The position numbers and the translations under genes were made by a program. Below the pieces are notes generated by a model. It did not search any database. It saw only the letters and a list, made by a program, of their open reading frames with translations, and was not told the origin of the DNA. A stretch of DNA of 64,000 nucleotides from Paenibacillus maysiensis (GTDB taxonomy: Bacteria; Bacillota; Bacilli; Paenibacillales; Paenibacillaceae): positions 1 to 64,000 of the forward strand of contig NZ_ASRY01000272.1 in the NCBI RefSeq assembly GCF_000520815.1, given 5' to 3'. This document shows, piece by piece, positions 45,316-54,195 of this stretch; position 1 is the stretch's first letter, and each line of letters opens with the position of its first letter.

Positions 45316-47931
45316 TTATTGTTCGGCTAGGAATGGCGGTATAGAATCTAAGCTAATCCATCCGTTTTGCATCATACTTATCCCGTTTATAGGTAACGGG
45401 GTAACGGAACCGTTGCTGTTAATATTCACACGGCCTAACACATCAGTTTGCGTGTCCGTGTTAGCAGCAGTTACTAAAACACGACTCAATTTAGGTCTAC
45501 ATCCGGGCGGCAAAATAAACATAGCGGTGTTAAGCGTACCGAGTTTTAAAACCCCTTTCATGTGTATAAGCCCCTCAGAGTCTTTATAGTACCCAATCTG
45601 AGATAGTATTGACGAATAGTTCGACCAGCCATTGAGCAAAGTCGGTACGATCCACGAAGGATTGTCCTTTTCCGCCTTCTTATTCTCCAGCACAGACACC
45701 CTCGAATTAGCTTGCTGCACGCTGTCTACCAAATCAAGCAGCAAGGTCTTTTCGTTGATTGCGTATGAGCCTTTGATTGAAACTACAGGTGACTGAGCTA
45801 GAGTTAAAAATGAAACCGTATAGGTTACTGTTTTATCGTAATTGGTGGATGGAGTCTCAGCGTAAGCCCAATCATAGGCAGTAGTAAGTCTCCATTTCGA
45901 ATCTTTTCGGCCATTAGCATAGACGCCTAGTATTTTTCTTGATGGGGTGCTCAAATAACTGGTAACATGCGCTTTAGCCCCAATAAAGGCCGTATTATTA
46001 TATTCAAAGACTGACGCTCGTTCCCGCAATACAATCCCCGAACCGATTTCTATCAGATTGTCTCCATCAGTAAGCGTTAGCTGCCCTTCGCTAACAATAG
46101 GCTCTACTGTAGGTGTTGCGAGTTGATATACGAGTCGATATGGTTCCCAATATACAGCCCTACCGTCTTTACTCAACCCTGGGTCTATTTGAGTTGTTGG
46201 CAAAACCGAAGTTGTTGATCCATGATCGTTGATCTTCCTCCAGCTCTTTGGTCCTTGGTTATTAAAAATCTCAGCAGACGTACCGTTCCAATAATACATG
46301 TTCCAGCCCATAAAATACGCCTTAATCTCGTCCACTGTAGGTGTGTAGCTGTCTCCCCATCCACTGTCTGCACTAGAGATGGACAGACCCACAACACCGG
46401 ATTCAGGACTAAGATGGGATTGATCCGGCCCACTCAGTGGGAAAACATGCTGAACCAGCTTACCGTCGAACTTTGTTATCCTCTCACTGTCAACTACTCC
46501 ATTAGAGACAGGTATTCGAACAACCTTATACCCTGCCGCTGACGCGAAGTAAACCCACGGCAATGAGCCATCCAGTGTCATCCCTTGCCACTTTTTATTT
46601 TTGAAATACTGCCCCTCACGCTCGAATACAGTATCAGCATTTGCGCCAGTAACCGGATCAGCGTACAGGTTTGCTTGCAACGCAATCATGGAATCTTCAC
46701 GTGACTTGAATGGCTTTGCTGTACTGCCGGTGTTGAGAATTGGATTGTAAAATTTACGTTTCGTACCTACAGGCCAACTCCAGGCATCAACGTCAAATTC
46801 ATTCGTGTATTGTGTAACTCCGCTAACATTCACACCAATTCGAACAGCAGATGCATCCATCTTTATAACTCGTGATTCACCAGGATTAATAAATATACCT
46901 TGAATACGTGTTCCTGCGGTGTTAAATACGGATATCCGTACTTTACCTGTGCTTTCAGTCGGATTGGTAATCGTGTACTCTTTGTTCGGAATTACATCAA
47001 GATAAATAACTGCGTATGCATCCGTTCCAATTGCTCCGCTCAAAAGCTCTCCCTCAATAGAATATGGCGAATCAATTGATATTTTATGACCTGTTGTTAT
47101 CCATTCATAAAATGGAGGCAATAAATTCTCCCCATATCGAATCGCATACGGATTACGCACAGGCATTACACTGTCCACGTATGGATATTTGACAGCTACC
47201 TGTTCGGCGGTCATGCTATCCAGCGCAGCATATTCTGAAGCGCTAACCTCATAGACACGAATAGCGTCTGCATAAAAAGCTTGACCAGTTGCTGTTGAAA
47301 TCGATGAAACTTCCAGGTTTGTCGTAGTATCGTTTGCCGGTGCACATTTTGTATAGATCGTTACAAATTGACTCTTATCTACGGACTGCTTGAGTGCCTT
47401 ATTACCACCTGTAGAAAAGTTTACATAGATATTGTTTGAAGCATTGATGTTTTTAACGTCAGCCAAGGCGATATAGTACCTTCCACCAGTAAGCTTCAAT
47501 CCGGTACTGTACACGTTATACACGCCGGAAGCGTTCATTGCAGTGACCTTGATAGATCCCGTACCCTGCACCTTATTAGATGTATCAACTGCAAGATCAG
47601 CTTCCCAACCTAAAAGGCTACCGATTTGGTCACCAGAACCTGCGCGCCCAAGCAGGTTAACCAGCATTCGTCCGGTTATTCCGGACAAAGAAAATGGAGC
47701 CGCCTTAACAGCGTTAAGTATCTGCACCCCGGGTTCCAGCGTAACCTCCTTACGCTCCGTCGTATCCAACCGCTTCTTAATCGCATCCACACCATCATTC
47801 ACGTCACCTGCAAAATCATCAACAGCGCGCCAGTTTTGATCCAAATACTTCTCCAGATCAAAATACGTTGTTTTGGGCGACGTGCGGTCAATTTGATTTA
47901 AGCCCAGATTTGGTGTTTTTTCGCTTGCCAT
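45316..47931 (-). CDS. tail fibre / receptor-binding protein 1
   Basis: An 871-residue fibre. The N-terminus (TPNLGLNQIDRTSPKTTYFD, DLEKYLDQNWRAVDDFAGDV) is the baseplate-attachment region. A beta-sandwich resembling carbohydrate-binding modules follows (about 120-240, GTGSIKVTAM, YYIALADVKN). Long beta-rich regions with DGVNDGxDAIKK-like spacers lead to a C-terminal tip (about 775-871) with YYKDSEGLIHMKG, LPPGCRPKLSRVL and WISLDSIPP, a motif set common at phage fibre tips. ATG 47931 lies 11 bases after TTAGGAGG. This is the main receptor-binding protein by position after XkdU. Confidence 0.82.
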   Translation of the reverse strand: MASEKTPNLGLNQIDRTSPKTTYFDLEKYLDQNWRAVDDFAGDVNDGVDAIKKRLDTTERKEVTLEPGVQILNAVKAAPFSLSGITGRMLVNLLGRAGSGDQIGSLLGWEADLAVDTSNKVQGTGSIKVTAMNASGVYNVYSTGLKLTGGRYYIALADVKNINASNNIYVNFSTGGNKALKQSVDKSQFVTIYTKCAPANDTTTNLEVSSISTATGQAFYADAIRVYEVSASEYAALDSMTAEQVAVKYPYVDSVMPVRNPYAIRYGENLLPPFYEWITTGHKISIDSPYSIEGELLSGAIGTDAYAVIYLDVIPNKEYTITNPTESTGKVRISVFNTAGTRIQGIFINPGESRVIKMDASAVRIGVNVSGVTQYTNEFDVDAWSWPVGTKRKFYNPILNTGSTAKPFKSREDSMIALQANLYADPVTGANADTVFEREGQYFKNKKWQGMTLDGSLPWVYFASAAGYKVVRIPVSNGVVDSERITKFDGKLVQHVFPLSGPDQSHLSPESGVVGLSISSADSGWGDSYTPTVDEIKAYFMGWNMYYWNGTSAEIFNNQGPKSWRKINDHGSTTSVLPTTQIDPGLSKDGRAVYWEPYRLVYQLATPTVEPIVSEGQLTLTDGDNLIEIGSGIVLRERASVFEYNNTAFIGAKAHVTSYLSTPSRKILGVYANGRKDSKWRLTTAYDWAYAETPSTNYDKTVTYTVSFLTLAQSPVVSIKGSYAINEKTLLLDLVDSVQQANSRVSVLENKKAEKDNPSWIVPTLLNGWSNYSSILSQIGYYKDSEGLIHMKGVLKLGTLNTAMFILPPGCRPKLSRVLVTAANTDTQTDVLGRVNINSNGSVTPLPINGISMMQNGWISLDSIPPFLAEQ

Positions 47932-47932
47932 A

Positions 47933-48607
47933 TTACGCGCCACCTCCTAAATATCTATCCTGTGTTGTATGTTCATTTTCATAGATGGTCATAGACTCGA
48001 CTTCGGCAATGGTCAGGTAGCGTAACTTGTACTCCACCTCCATGTGGGCGGGCTTGATCTCCTCAATGGCTGCCTTCAGATCCTCCACGTTGGGCGGGAT
48101 TCCGATCGTATCTATAAATTTGACGGTGAACCCCCATTCGGCAGGTCGAAAAGTAACATCTACCGTGCCTCCGTCATACGCCTCGGCTACATTTTTTACA
48201 AGCCGGCCGGAAAAAGTTCCTGCCCCTCGTAGCTTCGATTCCACCACTGCACGCCGCTGATCCAATGGCTTTGACAGGTCGGTTTCGATACCCAGCTCCA
48301 TTTCCCAGCGTTCCAATCCCCACGTGGCGGTACGTACGAAAAACTGTCCCACCGTTGCATCCATTGCGAGATACAAGGAGTCCAGTTCGCTTCCTTTAGC
48401 ATCCATATCTGAACGCATCACACGTGAGGTTTCATAGTAGGCGGGCAAATAGGAAAGCAGCTCGCGTCCCCGCAAGCTGCTCATTTGGCCCTCTGTATCT
48501 CCCGCTATAGTTACCCGATTAGCAAAAGAGTCACTATAGTTGGCATCGTTTCCCTGGATTGGGTTATTGAAAACATCTTCAAAACTGTTCGCTTTATCAT
48601 TACTCAC
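47933..48607 (-). CDS. xkdU: XkdU/YmfQ-like baseplate protein, first copy
   Basis: A 224-residue baseplate protein of the YmfQ family that connects the XkdT baseplate to the fibre. RGRELLSYLPAYYETSRVM, MDAKGSELDSLYLAMDATV, SKLRGAGTFSGRLVKNVAEA and GFTVKFIDTIGIPPNVEDL are its core; the paralogue at 43616 has near-identical core blocks. The GTG start overlaps the XkdT stop codon by a few bases, indicating coupling. Its end (GGA GGT GGC) supplies the ribosome binding site of fibre 1. Confidence 0.9.
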   Translation of the reverse strand: MSNDKANSFEDVFNNPIQGNDANYSDSFANRVTIAGDTEGQMSSLRGRELLSYLPAYYETSRVMRSDMDAKGSELDSLYLAMDATVGQFFVRTATWGLERWEMELGIETDLSKPLDQRRAVVESKLRGAGTFSGRLVKNVAEAYDGGTVDVTFRPAEWGFTVKFIDTIGIPPNVEDLKAAIEEIKPAHMEVEYKLRYLTIAEVESMTIYENEHTTQDRYLGGGA

Positions 48608-49751
48608 TGACGCTCACCGTCCCCAGCACCGCCACCTGACCTGATCCAATTTCAATATTTTGATTGCTCTGTCCGTTGATTTTTAGCTCAGAGAAATCAA
48701 TAATAATCGGAATGTCCAGCAAAACAGCAGAAATCCGGGTATATCGTACCAACGGGTCTTCCTTGTAAAAAGCAAGCTGCTTCAAATAAGTCCGGACACC
48801 GCTTTCGATCAGCTTTTTGATTTCATCCAGTGTGGACGGCTTCTCTTTGGTGCGCTGTACCTTGACCGAGATGTTAATTTCCACCTCTGTCGCTGGCATG
48901 ATCGTCACCACAGGCCCCGCTGGTGCCAGCCCTTCGCCTTGCCCATCCTGAGTCGGATCAATATACTTCTGAACAGCAGCGACGATATCCGGACTGGCAG
49001 CACGTTTATCCGTGTCCAGCACATATAAAGCCACCGTACCCGGCCCTTTCCACAGCGGAACAACCTCCACGCCGCCTACTCCGGCGATTTCATTCGCCCA
49101 CTGCGTGTACTGCGCCTTGTTGCCGCTCGTGCCCTGGTTCCGCACCTTGGCATAAAAACGCTCCAGCAACAGCTGGTCGCTCTCAATGTCCGTGCCACTT
49201 TTAGTCTCCTCCGCATTCATAACAGAGGAAACACCACTGACTGGGCTCGCCATCACCTGAATGACACCCGCGGGTACGTTACCGCTGCGACCGGGATTGA
49301 CTGCCCGAATCGCCGCTTCTCCTTTACCCTGCTCATCCAGCGTGACTGATGCCGTGGTCGCATACTCAATGGAAGCTTCCCCCGATACATCATCTGCCGG
49401 GGTCGCCACCAAGGTTCCCGCCGGGACGGTCGTTCCCGCTGTGCCCGTGAACGTGACCATACCTGAGGCAGCAACCGCTTCCCGCCGTGTCACTCCATGC
49501 TCTGCTGTTCGCAGATCCAGCTCAGGCGAGCGAAAATCCGGGTTATCGCTGGCCGCCGTACTGGCAAAGCCCCGGCGCAGCAGCTCCTGTGCCCAGATTG
49601 CCGCTTCGGAGAGCATAAATGCCACCGGTGCCTGCGCATCCCAAATAAAAGAACCCTCGGACTTATCAATGTCCGAAGGCACTTTTTCCAGCATACGACT
49701 TAAAATTTCCTCTTCCGTCTGGTCTACCAAATATTCCGGTAAGTCTGCCAT
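48600..49751 (-). CDS. xkdT: baseplate J/gp47-family protein
   Basis: A 383-residue baseplate wedge protein (P2 gpJ / Mu gp47 type). Conserved segments include LPEYLVDQTEEEILSRMLEK, SEGSFIWDAQAPVAFML, ELDLRTAEHGVTRREAVAA and the long beta-structured region with TNPGRSGNVPAG-like spacing (here AIRAVNPGRSGNVPAG). It ends in VAVLGTVSVSE. Baseplate J proteins hold tail fibre adaptors and trigger sheath contraction. It starts at the stop codon of xkdS. Confidence 0.92.
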   Translation of the reverse strand: MADLPEYLVDQTEEEILSRMLEKVPSDIDKSEGSFIWDAQAPVAFMLSEAAIWAQELLRRGFASTAASDNPDFRSPELDLRTAEHGVTRREAVAASGMVTFTGTAGTTVPAGTLVATPADDVSGEASIEYATTASVTLDEQGKGEAAIRAVNPGRSGNVPAGVIQVMASPVSGVSSVMNAEETKSGTDIESDQLLLERFYAKVRNQGTSGNKAQYTQWANEIAGVGGVEVVPLWKGPGTVALYVLDTDKRAASPDIVAAVQKYIDPTQDGQGEGLAPAGPVVTIMPATEVEINISVKVQRTKEKPSTLDEIKKLIESGVRTYLKQLAFYKEDPLVRYTRISAVLLDIPIIIDFSELKINGQSNQNIEIGSGQVAVLGTVSVSE

Positions 49752-50215
49752 TAGATCACCACACTTTCCACAATTTCCGTTTCATCTCGCACATTCGTAA
49801 TCTGGCAGCTAAAATGGCACGCCTCGCCTTCCCAGCTAAACGTAAACTGATCCACACTAGCCGTGCGAGCATCTGCCAGCAGCGCTTCGGTGACCATTCG
49901 CTTGATTTCACTTTCCTGCACACCGTGCCCATAGCTGCTGCCGATCAGTTCCTCTAGCTCGCTACCATAGTCGGGAGAATAGATCACATGACGGTAGCGG
50001 GGGGTACGAATTGCTTTTTCACACCACTGCACCCAGGCTTCTTTTTCACCTATAGTCACGATTTTACGACTAGGGCTCATAACAAATTCTCCGGCTTCAA
50101 AATCAAACCGCCAGCTTCGTCCAAATACCGCCCGGTTATCCTCCAGCACAGCCGGGTCCGTAATATCTGTCCAAATCATATCATCCGTTTCGGGAAATAA
50201 ATTAGCCACGTCCAC
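49751..50215 (-). CDS. xkdS: DUF2634 baseplate protein
   Basis: A 154-residue gp25-like baseplate wedge subunit. FGRSWRFDFEAGEFVMSPS and EAWVQWCEKAIRTPRYRHVIY are the family signature. YGSELEELIGSSYGHGVQ and FSWEGEACHFSCQITNVRD follow. The start is GTG 50215, inside the last codons of xkdR. Gene order R-S-T is the PBSX order. Confidence 0.9.
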   Translation of the reverse strand: MDVANLFPETDDMIWTDITDPAVLEDNRAVFGRSWRFDFEAGEFVMSPSRKIVTIGEKEAWVQWCEKAIRTPRYRHVIYSPDYGSELEELIGSSYGHGVQESEIKRMVTEALLADARTASVDQFTFSWEGEACHFSCQITNVRDETEIVESVVI

Positions 50216-50609
50216 TCACCACCTTGCACACCACAACCACATCGTTGCCGCTATTCACCCGAACCGCAAGTACGCGATCTCCGGGTTTAAGTCCTTTGTT
50301 CAGGCTCAGATTCACATCCTCCAGCTCGTCCTCCCCGATATAAAAGGAAGTTTTCAGCTCCTTGCCCTCCCAATTCTCCGACTCTACTGCGGTTGAGGTT
50401 CCTTTGTACATATGACGCGGTACAGACAGCAATCCCGGCAGCTCGGCGACCAGATAATCCTGAAGCTCATGTTTAAAATCGTCCAGCTTGATTCCCGTGG
50501 AGGTAATCGTGCCTAGTACCGCGCCCACTCCACTCAGCGCTTGCCGGGTGTGTCCCGCCATAGACGACTGCATTACACTTACAAATGCACCATAGGGGTC
50601 TTTACTCAA
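50202..50609 (-). CDS. xkdR: DUF2577 baseplate protein
   Basis: A 135-residue XkdR-like protein of unknown detailed role, in the position of the hub/spike-associated subunit. DDFKHELQDYLVAELPGLLS and TSFYIGEDELEDVNLSLNKG are visible, ending with GDRVLAVRVNSGNDVVVV. It starts with TTG at 50609 behind GGAGG, and overlaps the xkdQ end by eight bases. Confidence 0.88.
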   Translation of the reverse strand: MSKDPYGAFVSVMQSSMAGHTRQALSGVGAVLGTITSTGIKLDDFKHELQDYLVAELPGLLSVPRHMYKGTSTAVESENWEGKELKTSFYIGEDELEDVNLSLNKGLKPGDRVLAVRVNSGNDVVVVCKVVSGRG

Positions 50610-51582
50610 GAAAATACCTCCTTTTAACCATATCGAAGGAAGCGAGCTCTAAAGTCATATTCCCAGGATTCCCCAAATCCCGACTGACTGATGTAACGAT
50701 CAGCTTCAACCCTTGTAACATTACAGCTTCACCAGCACGTAGGGTATTAATATCTGGTAAATTAACCGTAAAAGTTTCCTGAATTCCAGTCAGATGACTT
50801 TTTGCAAGCTTACTGGCTCCACCAGCTGCTTTCACTTGATCATCCTCTACCAGTTTTTGCAAAGTACCTAGCGCTTTAGTATCCCCTTCTGCTACAGCCA
50901 GCACCTTAGATGGCACCTCTTGTCCGCTTCCTACATTCTCATTGGCTGTCATCACTTTGACTTTAGTTACAGCTCCCTCAAGTGTCCGCAACTGAGTAAG
51001 ATCAATAAATCGGTCTAAAACGTAGGGGGAAGGATTGCTACCGATTTTAAATAGCTCTAATCCAGCACTTGTCATGCGCAACTGGTACAAATCTCCACCC
51101 AATTTTGCTGTCTCTTTCAAATCAGCAAGCATCATGGAATATAGGGTCTGGGCACGATAAATACCTTTGCCTAACTGTACTTTCGTATCAGGTATTGAGG
51201 CGACCTGAAACTTCCAATCCTTCGCGTATTTGCGCAACCGTTGTGTGGCTGTCTGTCCTTTGGTAAATAAATATTCGTCCTCGGATTTATCCAAATAGAT
51301 CGTCCGATCATATACCACCAGAGAGAAACGTTTTGTACCGCTGTTAGAGCTCTCTACTTCCCACACAACAGCCGGGTGGAGTAGCGGTACCTTCACATTT
51401 TTCCCAAATGGAATTCCACTGACACGAATAGGCATTCCCGGAGTAATCGTGGGCATATCATTTGAAGCAGCTACTCGGATGCTGGCCTGATATGCAATTT
51501 GATTAAGAGCATCTTTTAAAGTTATTTTCTCGACCAAGGGGGTAAGATCATATCTATCTTGAAGTATCACCTGATAGCTCAT
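50602..51582 (-). CDS. xkdQ: XkdQ/YqbQ-like tail hub protein
   Basis: A 326-residue protein of the phage late-control D / XkdQ type, which forms the baseplate hub below the tail tube. LTPLVEKITLKDALNQIAYQ, VVWEVESSNSGTKRFSLVVY, SEDEYLFTKGQTATQRLRKY and LQGLKLIVTSVSRDL are the family's blocks. ATG overlaps the XkdP stop (ATGA), so translation is coupled. Confidence 0.9.
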   Translation of the reverse strand: MSYQVILQDRYDLTPLVEKITLKDALNQIAYQASIRVAASNDMPTITPGMPIRVSGIPFGKNVKVPLLHPAVVWEVESSNSGTKRFSLVVYDRTIYLDKSEDEYLFTKGQTATQRLRKYAKDWKFQVASIPDTKVQLGKGIYRAQTLYSMMLADLKETAKLGGDLYQLRMTSAGLELFKIGSNPSPYVLDRFIDLTQLRTLEGAVTKVKVMTANENVGSGQEVPSKVLAVAEGDTKALGTLQKLVEDDQVKAAGGASKLAKSHLTGIQETFTVNLPDINTLRAGEAVMLQGLKLIVTSVSRDLGNPGNMTLELASFDMVKRRYFLE

Positions 51583-52223
51583 GGCATCACCAGCTTTTGA
51601 CCCACTTTAATCATATTCGGATTCTTGCCTATGACCTTTGTATTCATTTGATATATGCTTTTCCATTTGGAACTGTCTCCCAACTCCAGCTTTGCAATTT
51701 TGGAAAGCGAATCCCCTGTCTTGACAGTATACGTTTTAGATTTGACTTTAAGATCCGTACGTGGAAGGGTTTTTGAGTTCACTTTTTGGGGAGAGCTTCC
51801 AGTTCGTAATGCTATTTTGGGTTCACGCCATGTACGCAAAGTAATTTCAAAATAGATATCCCCTGACTCTCCTCCACGAAAGGTCGTATTATGGGCAATG
51901 ATAAAAACAGGAACATTAATGAGTGTATTCGTAATAATAAATTGATACGGATTCTCTGCCTTTAACATTGCATTTAACCTGTTCATCGCTTCATTAGGAT
52001 CAGGAATATTTTTATAACGGCAATAAGATGCATCATACACCTTGGGAAAAAATGAAGAAAAGGTGATTTCTTTCACCTTTTCTCCTTGTGGGAAATCAAA
52101 TTCTCCGTGTGTAAGCATCGTAACTGTCTCATATCCCTTTTGTCGTGAAATGTTAACCTCTTCAGGATTAACTGGAAATTGAAATACACTTCTACCATTA
52201 ATCAAAAAAAAGTCTATACTCAT
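51579..52223 (-). CDS. xkdP: LysM-domain tail protein (XkdP)
   Basis: A 214-residue tail protein. The N-terminal two thirds (FPVNPEEVNISRQKGYETV, EITFSSFFPKVYDASYC, MNRLNAMLKAENPYQFII) match XkdP/YqbP-type proteins that contact the hub. The C-terminal LysM (about 165-214, YTVKTGDSLSKIAKLELGDS to MIKVGQKLVMP) would bind peptidoglycan. A GAAAGGAGGGG site precedes the ATG. The tape measure gene lies immediately upstream. Confidence 0.92.
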   Translation of the reverse strand: MSIDFFLINGRSVFQFPVNPEEVNISRQKGYETVTMLTHGEFDFPQGEKVKEITFSSFFPKVYDASYCRYKNIPDPNEAMNRLNAMLKAENPYQFIITNTLINVPVFIIAHNTTFRGGESGDIYFEITLRTWREPKIALRTGSSPQKVNSKTLPRTDLKVKSKTYTVKTGDSLSKIAKLELGDSSKWKSIYQMNTKVIGKNPNMIKVGQKLVMP

Positions 52224-52256
52224 GGCCCCCCTCCTTTCTACTATGATAGATTTACG

Positions 52257-54176
52257 TTAGGTTAGTACAGCTTTACCCTTTTTAAGGGAGCTATTGTCCC
52301 CTCCACCTCTATTAATAATTGCCTGTCGCACCTCATTTACGATCCGGTGTCCTACTTGAAGCGCCATCGCGTCAAAATCAATAGAATCTTCCTTGACTGT
52401 TACCTGTACTGCCCCTGGAGGCAACGTTACACTGATTTGATTGTTCGTTTCTGTCTTGAAATCCTTGAGAAAACCTGAAAAGCTGCTCATTTGCTCATCC
52501 GTTATTTGCACGAGCTGCGGAGCAGGTTTTCCTCCATTCGCTGTAGGAGCCTGTGAACCACCTGGCCCCATGCCTTGAGTTACCTTGGAACGGTTTTGGA
52601 TATCCTGGATAAAAGATGGTAACGGCAGTCCCGGATCTACCGAAGGAAATCTTGACAGAGCTAACGACATCCCAGGTGTGGTGGAAGCGGGATTATAAGC
52701 TTGTGAGATCTCATTTACAGATACAGCAGGTTGTGATTTTTCTGGTTCTTTTGAATAACCAAATATATTGGATAAGTCATTTTTCAAACTATCTGTTTGA
52801 CTGGAAAACCAATTACTTACATCAGATGCTTTATCACTCATCCAATCCGTTGCTTGGGAAGCTTTTTCGCCAACCCAATCCTTTGCAACAGTAGCTTTTT
52901 CGCCAATCCAGTCCTTTGCACCAATGGCTTTTTCGCCAACCCAGTCCATTGCAGAAGTAGTTTTTTCCCCGACCCAATTACTCATTTCAGAGAACTTTTG
53001 AGCTAACCATTCACCTGCTAAACTATCTACTATAACGCCTACAATTGCACCAATAAGAGCACCTATTGCAGAACCTATACCTGGAGCAATCATTGTACCA
53101 ATAGCTAAACCAGCTTCGGTAAAACCATTTCCTATAACCGCTGATGTAATAGCAGCCGGTCGTTCTTCTGGCGACGCTGCAGCAATGTCTGCAGCATCTA
53201 AAAGCCAGCTAAATGGCCCAAGTAACTTCTTGCCCCCCTTCATAGCCCCCTTGCCTAGCTTCTTAAGCGTATTGCCCGGATTCTCGCCAAGTATTTTTTT
53301 TCCGAAATCAAAGATTTTTCCAAACATTCCCTTATTTCCATTTGGAGTCGGCCGTCCCCCTGGAATTCCCGGCTTATTGGTAGGCTTAGAGCCTGGTTTT
53401 GGGTTTAAAAGACTCTTTACCTTTTCCCACAAATCAGAAAACCCTGGTTTTTTTCCAGGATTTTTTTTGTTCTTCTTATTGTCTTTCTTTTTGTATTTAC
53501 GATCAGGTCCGTCTTGTTCAGGAGCGTCTCTTTTGCGGCCGCCTTTTTTTCCACAACAACAATCACAAATCACCTTTATTCTGGGAGAAACTCGAATGGG
53601 GCCTGTTTTCACATTGATCTTAGGCGCATACTTTGGAGCCGCCACTCTAATATTCAATCTCGGCGGTTTAACCTTGATATCATAATTAAAGTTAAAGTCA
53701 AATTTAGGATCCTTTATCTCTATGTTTGCAGTAACGCTAACAGTCTTCTCTACAATATTAGAGATATTTAAATTGTTCCCCTCAGAGCCGCCCCCCCTAG
53801 CCTTCTTCTTATTTGTACCCTCTTGATCAATGCCCGTTTTAGCACGCGCAACAATGTAGACATCCTTAAGACTTTTTAGCTTTCTGATGAGCGCTTCAAG
53901 CACTGGAGTGGCCTTGTCAATTAGAAAGACTTTTGGCATAATACGCAGGCGACTAAGACGAATAGCCAGACTGTAAATGTTACCTAGATGCCTATGCATA
54001 TACTTGAGTTCAGTATTAAGCTTAATCAAGCTCTGATAACGAGCGCGCCCTAGCCGATCAGAAAGTCGCTGTATCTGCTCAATATAACGACTTGTGGCTT
54101 TAAGTTCCCGGTTTGTAATGATCAAATCCTCTACATCTGTAACAATATTAACTCTGTAGCTACTTGATCCTGCCAT
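52257..54176 (-). CDS. tape measure protein, short, with 11-residue repeats
   Basis: A 639-residue protein between the chaperone and XkdP, the tape-measure slot. Helical N-terminus (about 1-110), beta-rich 140-200, a cysteine cluster VICDCCCGKK (Cys204, 206, 207, 208), a strongly basic stretch (about 210-245), a Gly/Pro/Lys linker, then a hydrophobic GTMIAPGIGSAIGALIGAIV helix (about 360-382). After that come six 11-residue repeats with Trp at 401, 412, 423, 434, 445 and 456. The C-terminus has a Gln/Ser-rich, Pro-rich tail and a conserved NRGGGDNSS end. No lysozyme or peptidase domain. PBSX XkdO is about twice as long. It starts after AGGAGGTG. Confidence 0.78.
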   Translation of the reverse strand: MAGSSSYRVNIVTDVEDLIITNRELKATSRYIEQIQRLSDRLGRARYQSLIKLNTELKYMHRHLGNIYSLAIRLSRLRIMPKVFLIDKATPVLEALIRKLKSLKDVYIVARAKTGIDQEGTNKKKARGGGSEGNNLNISNIVEKTVSVTANIEIKDPKFDFNFNYDIKVKPPRLNIRVAAPKYAPKINVKTGPIRVSPRIKVICDCCCGKKGGRKRDAPEQDGPDRKYKKKDNKKNKKNPGKKPGFSDLWEKVKSLLNPKPGSKPTNKPGIPGGRPTPNGNKGMFGKIFDFGKKILGENPGNTLKKLGKGAMKGGKKLLGPFSWLLDAADIAAASPEERPAAITSAVIGNGFTEAGLAIGTMIAPGIGSAIGALIGAIVGVIVDSLAGEWLAQKFSEMSNWVGEKTTSAMDWVGEKAIGAKDWIGEKATVAKDWVGEKASQATDWMSDKASDVSNWFSSQTDSLKNDLSNIFGYSKEPEKSQPAVSVNEISQAYNPASTTPGMSLALSRFPSVDPGLPLPSFIQDIQNRSKVTQGMGPGGSQAPTANGGKPAPQLVQITDEQMSSFSGFLKDFKTETNNQISVTLPPGAVQVTVKEDSIDFDAMALQVGHRIVNEVRQAIINRGGGDNSSLKKGKAVLT

Positions 54177-54195
54177 CTATTCACCTCCTAACGTA

